From positions 1 through 6,441 of the forward strand of contig JAUVGT010000284.1 of the NCBI GenBank assembly GCA_030593645.1: 6,441 nucleotides of DNA, in the 5' to 3' direction. The DNA is from Deltaproteobacteria bacterium. Its GTDB lineage: Bacteria > Desulfobacterota > Desulfobacteria > Desulfobacterales > JAUVGT01. Position numbers and translations under genes: made by a program. Below are positions 1 to 5,877 of this stretch, one piece after another (the first letter of the stretch is position 1; each line of letters starts with the position of its first letter). The notes below the pieces were generated by a model. The model saw nothing but the letters and a program-made list of their open reading frames with translations. It had not been told where the DNA came from and did no database searches.

Positions 1-13
1 AAAGTCCGAATTA

Positions 14-138
14 GACGGTTTCGTAAAGAGTTCAAATTCAAGGCGTGCAATTTTTGTAATGATGAAGCGTACTTATCGTACGTTGAATCATTGCAAAATG
101 CAGCACAACGCAGAAGTTGGACTTTTTACGAAACCGTC
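14..138. repeat. 125-bp palindromic MITE-like element
   Basis: The element has perfect 14-bp terminal inverted repeats: GACGGTTTCGTAAA at 14-27 and its complement at 125-138. The match extends to 17 bp (11-27 against 125-141) with one mismatch. The centre is also palindromic: AATGAT and ATCATT flank AAGCGTAC and GTACGTT around about 62-92. It has no coding capacity, so it fits a non-autonomous miniature element or a structured intergenic repeat. I recognise this type of sequence from Desulfobacterales genomes, from memory only. It lies downstream of the chemoreceptor gene, whose transcripts may run into it. The same terminus reappears at the right edge of the window. Confidence 0.85.
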
Positions 139-159
139 AAAGATAGATAGAATTCATAA

Positions 160-198
160 ACTTTAGGCACTTCCAACTTTAGTGCACTTTAGGCACTT
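160..198. repeat. Three ACTTTAGGCACTT mini-repeats
   Basis: ACTTTAGGCACTT occurs at 160-172 and 186-198. A one-base-longer variant, ACTTTAGTGCACTT, lies between them at 176-189 and overlaps the last copy by four bases. On the minus strand the motif reads AAGTGCCTAAAGT. The cluster sits between the palindromic element and the stop codon of the chemoreceptor gene, so it would lie in that gene's 3' untranslated region. An AGTGC/GCACT hairpin can form in it, but no U-tract follows, so it is not an evident terminator. Its function is unknown. Confidence 0.6.
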
Positions 199-222
199 GT
201 TAAATCCCTTTGCACACGGACA

Positions 223-2202
223 TTATTGATACCGTAATAAGATTTGCTCCATGGTCCCGTCTTTTTTCATTTCCTGAAGATGTCTATCAAACTCCGGTAA
301 TGCATGAACATACGGCGAGTTTTTATGGATCAAAAGCATATATGAATCGGTTTGAAGCACTACGGGAACTTCCATTAACTTGCCTTCAGTGATTCTATAG
401 AGTTTGATTTTATGCCTCCCCACCTGGGGATCTTCCACCAGGAAATCCATTTCCTTTGCGGCCAGTGCTTTAAATTCATTTTTAAAATATTTTACTTTCA
501 CGCCTTTGTCTTCCAGCATCATTTTTGCCCAGCCGTTATCGAGGTAGGTTCCGATGGTAAAATCACCTTTGATGATATCGTCAAAGGAACGGATTTTTTT
601 AATATCATCCATCCTGGGATGTCCGGCATAAGTAAATATTGTCCATTCAAAGGTATACCCGGTTCTGATATGGGTATCGCAGAATTTAAGGCGTTCATCG
701 GTCGGGAATGTAAAAAAAGCATCACTCAATCCTTTTCTCACCTTTTTGTTGCAAAGGCTCCAAGTCTCCTGCTCATGATCGACATCTAACCCCATTCTTT
801 TACTGAAAATTTCCACAACAATATCGGTTAATATTCCCCTGGCTTTCCCGTTTTCCATGTAGGTTAATGGCGGATCAAAATCGAATATGAACTTCAATGG
901 TCTTTCGATTTGTTTGGACCTGATTCGATTTTTCTTTTCTTCAATGGTCTTCCTGGCTTCCCATCCATCCTGATCCTGAAAAGAATCCAGATTTTTGGTG
1001 AGCTGTTTTACGTATCGGGATAGCTCATGGGATACAGAAGTTGCTTCTTTGGCCACATTTTTTTGCTGACGGGTCAGTTGATTGATTTCTTTCAGGCTTT
1101 CATCAAAGCGGTTTACACTCTCGGCCTGAAGCGTTGATGACTCAGCAATCTCCTCGATGATTTTAGATACCTTTTGAACCTCTTCTTCCATGCGGGTCAG
1201 AACCTGGACGGTTGTGGAGGATATTTCATTCCCGTATTCCAGGTGGTCCATTGCCGTATCGACCAATTTGGATGTTTCCTGGGCCGCGTTTGTGCTATGT
1301 ATCGATAGATTTCTCACCTCCTGGGCCACAACCGCGAAAGCCCTTCCATGTTCCCCGGCACGGTTGGCCTCGATGGTGGCGTTTAAGGCCAGTAACTTGG
1401 TTTGTGCGGCAATCTGGTCGATGGTTTTAATCATATCGAGTATTTTTCGGCTGGAGTCACTGATGGCGGATATGGCCGATATCAGGTCATCCATCTGCTC
1501 CATACCGTTTTTCGTTACCTCCTGGGTTTCCATGGCCAATTGATTGGCCGTGTTGGTATGATCCGCGATATCGCTGATCTGGAACACAAACTGACCCATG
1601 GAACGGCTGATCTCTTCCAGTTCAGCCGCCTGGGAAAAGGCGTTTTTATAAAAACTTTGACTGTTGTCAGTCAATTGGTCTGATTTACCGGCCACAGGCT
1701 GCATGTCTGATTGCAGCTTGGAATATAGACCCTCATACGCATTTATCTTTTCGATAATTTTATTTTCAGCCGAATGGAGAGATTCCATTTCATCAAGCAG
1801 TATGCTGTATACCGCTTTGTTTTTACTGTCGGCCAGGTATTCTTTAATTTCATGGTTTTCGCGTATGGAAGAATCGTTACGGTTAAAACGATTGAAAATT
1901 TGCGTGATGTTTGGCTGGATTTCTCCCGGAGAAATGAAATGGGATTTTATCCGTTTTTTAAACAGATAGATCATTCCTGAAATTAACAAAGCGGTCGGGA
2001 GGAGTTGAGCCAGGAAAATGGCACCAAAGCTGGATAAGTGGATCGTTTCCCGGTATTGAAAGTAGAAAATCGTGTACAGTAATAGTGTTAATATAAGGTA
2101 TGCTGTGCAGGAATATGTGATCAGTTTCGTGACCGAATGGTTGTTTCTATGTCGCATGGAGTGAATCTGGCCCTTATTAGTATTGATGGTCTGTTGGATC
2201 AT
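223..2202 (-). CDS. Methyl-accepting chemotaxis protein with C-terminal solute-binding domain
   Basis: The 659-residue product has two closely spaced membrane helices at about residues 26-48 and 59-81, joined by a short loop, so there is no periplasmic sensor domain. A helical linker without a recognisable HAMP domain follows. The MCP signalling hairpin spans about 175-410, with the conserved tip near 261-300 (IDQIAAQTKLLALNATIEAN, then RAGEHGRAFAVVAQEVRNL), which binds CheW and CheA in this family. Residues 433-659 match the family-3 solute-binding fold: PLTYMENGKARGILTDIVVE, a central SDAFFTFPTDERLKFCD, and a C-terminal MKKDGTMEQILLRY. No membrane helix separates the hairpin from this domain, so the topology implies it is cytoplasmic. 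The ligand is unknown. The frame is open up to a TTG at 2262, but that TTG lies inside the predicted -35 box, so ATG at 2202 is preferred. ATG at 2157 (644 residues) is the alternative; neither has a good Shine-Dalgarno sequence. The domain calls are firm, the start less so. Confidence 0.9.
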   Translation of the reverse strand: MIQQTINTNKGQIHSMRHRNNHSVTKLITYSCTAYLILTLLLYTIFYFQYRETIHLSSFGAIFLAQLLPTALLISGMIYLFKKRIKSHFISPGEIQPNITQIFNRFNRNDSSIRENHEIKEYLADSKNKAVYSILLDEMESLHSAENKIIEKINAYEGLYSKLQSDMQPVAGKSDQLTDNSQSFYKNAFSQAAELEEISRSMGQFVFQISDIADHTNTANQLAMETQEVTKNGMEQMDDLISAISAISDSSRKILDMIKTIDQIAAQTKLLALNATIEANRAGEHGRAFAVVAQEVRNLSIHSTNAAQETSKLVDTAMDHLEYGNEISSTTVQVLTRMEEEVQKVSKIIEEIAESSTLQAESVNRFDESLKEINQLTRQQKNVAKEATSVSHELSRYVKQLTKNLDSFQDQDGWEARKTIEEKKNRIRSKQIERPLKFIFDFDPPLTYMENGKARGILTDIVVEIFSKRMGLDVDHEQETWSLCNKKVRKGLSDAFFTFPTDERLKFCDTHIRTGYTFEWTIFTYAGHPRMDDIKKIRSFDDIIKGDFTIGTYLDNGWAKMMLEDKGVKVKYFKNEFKALAAKEMDFLVEDPQVGRHKIKLYRITEGKLMEVPVVLQTDSYMLLIHKNSPYVHALPEFDRHLQEMKKDGTMEQILLRYQ

Positions 2203-2232
2203 AAATACACTGTCACATAGTGTCTTTTTCCC

Positions 2233-2262
2233 ATTATAAGATGAAAGCGCGGGCACAGTCAA
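2233..2262 (-). promoter_or_regulatory. Sigma-70-type promoter of the chemoreceptor gene
   Basis: Read on the minus strand, TTGACT (2257-2262) is followed by an 18-bp spacer and a perfect TATAAT (2233-2238). Transcription would start near 2226, about 24 nt before the ATG at 2202 and about 70 nt before the ATG at 2157. The match to the housekeeping consensus is strong. No sigma-28 (flagellar-type) pattern was noticed. Confidence 0.7.
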
Positions 2263-2328
2263 ATTTAATGAAGGAAGGGCAGCAATTCTCGGTGAACGAG
2301 CTATAAATAAGCAAACGCACTCCGCAAT

Positions 2329-2464
2329 GTCATTCCCGTGGATCTAGTCCTCGACCTGATCGTGGAGCGGGAATCCAGTGAGATTAGGCAATTTTCTGGA
2401 TTCCGGATCAAGCCCGAAATGACTACAAGGTACAGGTCATACCGGACCCCGATCCGGTATCCAG
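2329..2464. repeat. Two units of an interspersed GTCATTCC/GGAATCCAG repeat
   Basis: Unit 1 (2329-2423) runs from GTCATTCCCG to CGAAATGAC and contains an inner inverted pair, CGGGAATCCAG (2368-2378) and CTGGATTCCGG (2396-2406), complementary at 10 of 11 positions. Unit 2 (2436-2464) is shorter. It starts GTCATACCGGA, ends TCCGGTATCCAG, and contains a perfect 8-bp stem, ATACCGGA (2439-2446) with TCCGGTAT (2453-2460), around a 6-nt loop. Both look like versions of a dispersed intergenic repeat common in proteobacterial and Desulfobacterota genomes, recognised from memory. They fill most of the gap between the PurF-like gene and the chemoreceptor promoter. Confidence 0.65.
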
Positions 2465-2486
2465 AAAAAATGGATTTAATCCTTTT
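2465..2486 (-). terminator. Candidate intrinsic terminator of the PurF-like gene
   Basis: On the minus strand, about 53 nt after the stop codon, AAAAGGAT and ATCC-A-TTTT can pair across a TAA loop with one bulged A, and the stem runs into six T residues. The stem is A/T-rich and weak. The GTCATACC repeat hairpin immediately beyond it could help stop transcription. A second small hairpin (AAGGAT/ATCCTT, 2513-2528) lies nearer the stop codon but has no T-run. Confidence 0.35.
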
Positions 2487-2538
2487 CCATCACTTTTAAT
2501 TACACCCGAAGGAAGGATGCCGATCCTTGGACCCTTTT

Positions 2539-3951
2539 CTAATAATAACTGCTTCCATCCCAACAGTGTGTGCACAGTTTTTCCTTGGGCAGACCAATCG
2601 CGGCCACCAGGTCATCCATTTTCTGGTAGGCCAGTGTGGAGAGGTGCAGCTCCATGCGTATATATTCAACCATTTTTTTATTTCGTTTGGACCCTGATGT
2701 GGCGTACTCGGCCATGATTTCCGATCCTGGTTCCTCGCTTCCCTCCAGGGCCGTGATGGCCCGGCGTCCGGCCAGGTCCAGAGTGGAGCGGGATGTGGAA
2801 AAATTCAGGAAATCACATGGGAAAATCAGGGTGGGACAGGCAATACGCATATGTACCTCGGATGCCCCGCTGGAAAACAGGAACTCCACATTATCCTTAA
2901 GCTGGGTGCCCCGGACAATGCTGTCATCACAGAACAGGATCTTTTTGCCTTTGATCAAGCTTCTCACCGGTATCAGTTTCATGTTGGCCACAAGATCCCT
3001 CATTTCCTGCTTCTGGGGCATAAAACTGCGCGGCCAGGTGGGGGTGTATTTTACGTAGGGGCGCATATAGGGGATTTTTTTGCAATGGGCATACCCCAGC
3101 GCGTGACCGATACCTGAATCCGGAATACCGGCAACATAATCCGGTGTGGTATCATCGTTTTCCCCCAGGGCGCAGCCGCACTGGTAACGAACCGATTCCA
3201 CATTGATATCTTCATAAGTGGAGGCGGGATAACCATAATAGACCCACAGGAAAGAGCATACCTGCATTTTGTCCAGGGGCGGTTTTTTCTGCTCGCAGCC
3301 GTTCGGGGTCATCAGCAGGATTTCTCCGGGTCCCAGGTCTTGCTCGATTTCATAATTCAGGTTGGAAAATGAGCAGGATTCGGAAGCGGCCGCAAAGGCG
3401 CCGTCTTTTTTACCGATAATGATCGGGGTGCGTCCCCGTCTGTCCCGCGCAGCGTAAATTCCCTCTTCAGCCAGGAGGAGCAGGGAACAGGAGCCTTTAA
3501 TTTTTTCCTGTGCGTTGCGTATGCCGTCTTCAAAAGTGTCGGCCTCACAGATAAGCATACCTACTAATTCTGTTGGGTTAGTGACACCACCCATGGATTC
3601 TGAGAAATGGAGGCGGTTTTTATGGGCACCCTTAACCAGTTCATCGATATTGTTGATTTTTGCTACTGTAACAAGGGCAAAATTGCCCAGGTGGCTGCTT
3701 ATGATAAGGGGCTGGGAATCATTATCACTGATTACACCGATTCCGAAATTACCGGTTAATTTGGGAAGATCCGGTTCAAATTTGGAACGAAAATAATCGC
3801 TTTCAATGCTGTGTATGGTTCTGACAAACCGATCGCCGTTCCACACCGCCAAACCGCCGCGCTTGGTGCCCATATGAAAATGGTAATCTGTACCGTAAAA
3901 CAGGTCGCCGATGCAGTTTTCTAGTGAAACCGCTCCAAATAATCCTCCCAT
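2539..3951 (-). CDS. PurF-like phosphoribosyltransferase lacking the glutaminase active site
   Basis: The 470-residue product has the layout of glutamine PRPP amidotransferase: an N-terminal Ntn-type domain (about 1-225) and a C-terminal type I phosphoribosyltransferase domain. The PRPP loop is intact (ILFCDDSIVRGTQ, 338-350), as are PDSGIGHALGYA (277-288) and the flexible-loop region around 310-335. Four cysteines, C232, C379, C460 and C463 (CTHC), align by eye with the 4Fe-4S ligands of the Bacillus-type enzyme. The glutaminase half is degenerate. The nucleophilic Cys after the initiator Met is Gly (MGGLFG), the usual H-x-RYST segment reads VISDND (73-78), and the oxyanion AHNGN reads AKINN (97-101). 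It should therefore not hydrolyse glutamine; an ammonia-dependent or different phosphoribosyl transfer is possible. I recall annotated PurF paralogues starting MGGFFG in anaerobes, so this is probably a subfamily and not a recent pseudogene. GGAGG seven bases before ATG 3951 fixes the start. A longer frame from ATG 4044 has no such signal. Confidence 0.88.
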   Translation of the reverse strand: MGGLFGAVSLENCIGDLFYGTDYHFHMGTKRGGLAVWNGDRFVRTIHSIESDYFRSKFEPDLPKLTGNFGIGVISDNDSQPLIISSHLGNFALVTVAKINNIDELVKGAHKNRLHFSESMGGVTNPTELVGMLICEADTFEDGIRNAQEKIKGSCSLLLLAEEGIYAARDRRGRTPIIIGKKDGAFAAASESCSFSNLNYEIEQDLGPGEILLMTPNGCEQKKPPLDKMQVCSFLWVYYGYPASTYEDINVESVRYQCGCALGENDDTTPDYVAGIPDSGIGHALGYAHCKKIPYMRPYVKYTPTWPRSFMPQKQEMRDLVANMKLIPVRSLIKGKKILFCDDSIVRGTQLKDNVEFLFSSGASEVHMRIACPTLIFPCDFLNFSTSRSTLDLAGRRAITALEGSEEPGSEIMAEYATSGSKRNKKMVEYIRMELHLSTLAYQKMDDLVAAIGLPKEKLCTHCWDGSSYY

Positions 3952-3988
3952 GCCTCTCCCTCCGTTGTTCAGGATTGATATAATTAAT

Positions 3989-4035
3989 GTGCCGGATGGA
4001 ACGTTTTCTGAATCAGATTGAGTCCCGTCCGGCAC
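3989..4035 (-). promoter_or_regulatory. Long stem-loop at the predicted 5' end of the PurF-like mRNA
   Basis: Read on the minus strand, GTGCCGGA (4028-4035) pairs perfectly with TCCGGCAC (3989-3996). After a C-A mismatch the stem continues as GGGAC with GTTCC (one G-U pair). A 4x4 internal loop follows, and then TCTG/CAGA closes a 3-nt ATT loop. The outer strand can instead form a small hairpin, CCCGT/ACGGG (4024-4038), which excludes the long one. No U-tract follows, so it is not a terminator. It starts at about the predicted +1 and ends 37 nt before the start codon. It could protect the 5' end or act as a switch; the role is inferred. Confidence 0.55.
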
Positions 4036-4042
4036 GGGCGAC

Positions 4043-4071
4043 ATTCAATCAATTTTAGTAATATATGTCAA
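4043..4071 (-). promoter_or_regulatory. Predicted promoter of the PurF-like gene
   Basis: On the minus strand a perfect TTGACA (4066-4071) is followed by a 17-bp spacer and TTGAAT (4043-4048), which matches the -10 consensus at 4 of 6 positions. The predicted start, near 4036, coincides with the base of the leader stem-loop and gives a leader of about 85 nt. The weak -10 suggests a regulated or modest promoter. Confidence 0.5.
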
Positions 4072-4131
4072 GAATAAGTAAGATATAATAGAGCTTACAC
4101 AATGGAGATCACAGGTAATTGATTGCGATTG

Positions 4132-4160
4132 TTGACAATAATAACCGCTCAGGTTAATAT
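4132..4160 (+). promoter_or_regulatory. Predicted promoter of the methyltransferase/membrane protein operon
   Basis: TTGACA (4132-4137), a 17-bp spacer and TAATAT (4155-4160) would start transcription near 4167, leaving a leader of about 73 nt. A perfect small palindrome (ATTGT-TG-ACAAT, 4128-4139) overlies the -35 box, and an AGGT/ACCT pair (4151-4154, 4166-4169) spans the -10. Either could be a regulator site, but both are short. The promoter diverges from that of the PurF-like gene, with about 60 bp between the -35 boxes. Confidence 0.5.
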
Positions 4161-4239
4161 CGTTCACCTCAGATAAAAGAACATATGGAGATTGAATAAG
4201 TGTATCCATGAAACCAGAAATGCAAAAGTAAGATAATCA

Positions 4240-4863
4240 ATGAAACACAATCATGTTAAATCGGTAACCGAAGCACATGGCGTTAAACTTCTTCATGGGA
4301 ACCACAAAGAAATCTTAAAACTAAAAAAAAAATTTAAGCCGACAGATCACGGTCATAAAGTCTGGCCGACGAGCTGGCTGTTAATCGATTATTTAAACAA
4401 ATCAAAAATTATTTCCGGTAAACGGGTGATGGATCTGGGGTGCGGCTGGGGGCTCACAGGAATATATTGCGCGAAAAATCATAATTCCCAGGTGACCAGT
4501 GTGGATGTGGATAGCCTTGTTGAACCTTATGTTCGTTTAATGGCGGAAACCAATGAAATCGAGATTGACTTTTTAAATCTGGGAATCAATCGGATCAAAC
4601 GTCCCCATTTAAAGGGAATCGATGTGATTGTGGCCTCGGACATATGTTTCTGTGATACCTTAATCGATCCGCTCCGAAGGCTGATTCACAGGGCTAAGAG
4701 TGCCGGTGTTCAGAGGGTATTGATTTCCGATCCCGGCAGATGGCCATTCGATGATTTGTGTGATTTGTTTATAGGTAAAAAAAGTATTGAATTAATTGAT
4801 TGGCGAACGCAAGAACCGGTGGAAGCAGATGGTAAGATATTGAGTATAATTTTTATCGGCTAG
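4240..4863 (+). CDS. Class I SAM methyltransferase, METTL-type protein lysine methyltransferase-like
   Basis: The 207-residue product is predicted to be cytosolic. It carries the class I SAM fold in order: VWPTSWLLIDYL (41-52), the glycine-rich SAM loop VMDLGCGWGLTG (63-74), the acidic strand SVDVD (87-91) that would hold the ribose, DVIVASDICF (128-137) and LISDPGR (161-167). The W-P-[TS] lead-in, the acidic post-II motif and DPGR resemble the seven-beta-strand lysine methyltransferases (METTL20/ETF-beta and Nnt1-like group) more than small-molecule or rRNA methyltransferases. A protein substrate such as electron-transfer flavoprotein is possible, but nothing nearby identifies it. The length is typical of a single catalytic domain. 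ATG 4240 has only a weak ribosome-binding site. The membrane protein gene follows after a gap of about 24 bp, so co-transcription is likely. Confidence 0.8.
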   Translation: MKHNHVKSVTEAHGVKLLHGNHKEILKLKKKFKPTDHGHKVWPTSWLLIDYLNKSKIISGKRVMDLGCGWGLTGIYCAKNHNSQVTSVDVDSLVEPYVRLMAETNEIEIDFLNLGINRIKRPHLKGIDVIVASDICFCDTLIDPLRRLIHRAKSAGVQRVLISDPGRWPFDDLCDLFIGKKSIELIDWRTQEPVEADGKILSIIFIG

Positions 4864-4887
4864 GGCTCAATCAACAAGGGAGTGAGT

Positions 4888-5820
4888 ATGTCTAATTCCA
4901 ATATGAAATTAAAAGATTACTATAATTTATACGGCGTATCCTATATCATCGCTTTTTTATTTTACTTCTTTGTTTCACTTGTGATTCGGCATTTTACGAC
5001 CCCGTTTAACCTCTTATCCGCCTTGATTCCCCAGTTAAAAATTTTATTATCTATTTGTTTTCCATACTTTTTTTTATTTATCCTTCTAAAACTACGGTTT
5101 CCAAATAAAATCATCACTATCAATATCCACCGTATCGGGTTTAATAAACTGGCCGTTTTAATTCCTGTTTTCATATTCGGTTTAATCAAACTGTCTTCGG
5201 GCATATGGGATTTGATTAAATTAATTACCTACAAAGGTTTTCCAAAGCGGGTGGTTAACATTTTAGGGGACAACGAGTTCCGTTTTATTCTGGTATCTTT
5301 ACTTATTGGTTTTTTTGCTGTTCTCGTATGCTACTATTCATTTTCTAAAGACAGGAATAACCCAAAAGAAGATCACCATTTTCCCCGGTTATTCGCGGTC
5401 ATCATGATCGTGTTCTTTTTTCTGGAAATTTACCTGACACGTTTTATCGGCTCGGTGATATACCAGGGTTTTAATGTTTCCATTTTAAAACTCTCATTTT
5501 CTAATTATTATGACCATGCGGCATTTTTCATCATATCCATTTTTATTTATCTTGTATTGAAAAACACACGATCAGATCGTTTAGTGATTTTAAAACCTTT
5601 GATTTTTAATCTGGTCTTTATCGGGATTTATGGTTTGTATAAAAACGGTTTCTTGCTGACAAATATACTTCCGGCTTATTTTCAGGGAGCTGCTCCGTCA
5701 TACATCTTACGTATTGCCGTGTATAAAGTAGTATTATCAGGAGTTATTCTATTTATCGGTTTTATCCTGAATAGAATCGGAACTAGTAAAACCCCTGCAC
5801 CTTCTTATATAAGTGAATAG
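4888..5820 (+). CDS. Multi-pass membrane protein of unknown function
   Basis: The 310-residue protein is strongly hydrophobic, with about eight predicted membrane helices. Counted from ATG 4888, they lie at roughly residues 15-34, 49-69, 87-110, 132-152, 166-190, 210-225, 237-260 and 277-295. The loops are short. The most charged one, SKDRNNPKEDHH at about 153-164, is followed by the fifth helix. I recognise no family or catalytic motif. The gene is visibly A/T-rich with many T-runs, partly because hydrophobic codons are T-rich. AAGGGAG at 4876-4882 lies five bases before ATG 4888, which is why this start is chosen over the in-frame GTG at 4882. The gene follows the methyltransferase gene on the same strand, so the two probably form an operon. 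Whether the methyltransferase acts on this protein or they merely share regulation cannot be read from the sequence. Confidence 0.75.
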   Translation: MSNSNMKLKDYYNLYGVSYIIAFLFYFFVSLVIRHFTTPFNLLSALIPQLKILLSICFPYFFLFILLKLRFPNKIITINIHRIGFNKLAVLIPVFIFGLIKLSSGIWDLIKLITYKGFPKRVVNILGDNEFRFILVSLLIGFFAVLVCYYSFSKDRNNPKEDHHFPRLFAVIMIVFFFLEIYLTRFIGSVIYQGFNVSILKLSFSNYYDHAAFFIISIFIYLVLKNTRSDRLVILKPLIFNLVFIGIYGLYKNGFLLTNILPAYFQGAAPSYILRIAVYKVVLSGVILFIGFILNRIGTSKTPAPSYISE

Positions 5821-5877
5821 AAGTGGTTTTAAAATCTCCCTTCGGGCTCTATAATTAAATTAAATTATTTGGAAACT
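5821..5877. other. Convergent intergenic gap without a clear terminator
   Basis: The 57-bp gap between the stop codons of the membrane protein and thioesterase genes holds only weak palindromes: TTTTAAAA, CCCTTCGGG (3-bp stem) and the A/T pair ATAATT/AATTAT. The last, near 5851-5868, could serve as a poor bidirectional terminator. No G/C-rich stem with a T-tract is visible. Confidence 0.3.

Noticed and set aside
412..789. Plus-strand open frames inside the chemoreceptor gene (also 1190-1543 and 1664-1969)
   Set aside because: They are antisense to well-conserved domains, lack ribosome-binding sites and encode no recognisable protein.
2260..2262. TTG as start codon of the chemoreceptor (679 residues)
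   Set aside because: It overlaps the predicted -35 box, has no ribosome-binding site, and the extra residues lie upstream of the likely transcription start.
2439..2460. ATACCGGA/TCCGGTAT hairpin as an intrinsic terminator
   Set aside because: The stem is good, but no T-run follows it on the minus strand, and on the plus strand there is no upstream gene to terminate. It is better explained as part of the dispersed repeat.
2636..3058. Plus-strand open frames inside the PurF-like gene (also 2851-3117 and 3515-3796)
   Set aside because: They are antisense shadows of a conserved gene with no independent coding signal.
3952..4044. ATG 4044 as start of the PurF-like protein (501 residues)
   Set aside because: The extension crosses the leader stem-loop and resembles no PurF sequence. 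ATG 3951 has GGAGG at ideal spacing and places the conserved GGLFG directly after Met.
4084..4089. TATAAT on the plus strand as a promoter for the methyltransferase operon
   Set aside because: No -35-like hexamer lies 16-18 bp upstream. The TTGACA/TAATAT pair further right is better.
4208..4231. Seven-codon leader ORF (MKPEMQK) before the methyltransferase gene
   Set aside because: It is short enough to be chance, has no convincing ribosome-binding site, and shows no run of regulatory codons or attenuator hairpin.
4882..4884. GTG as start of the membrane protein
   Set aside because: The GTG overlaps the end of the AAGGGAG ribosome-binding site. ATG two codons later has correct spacing.
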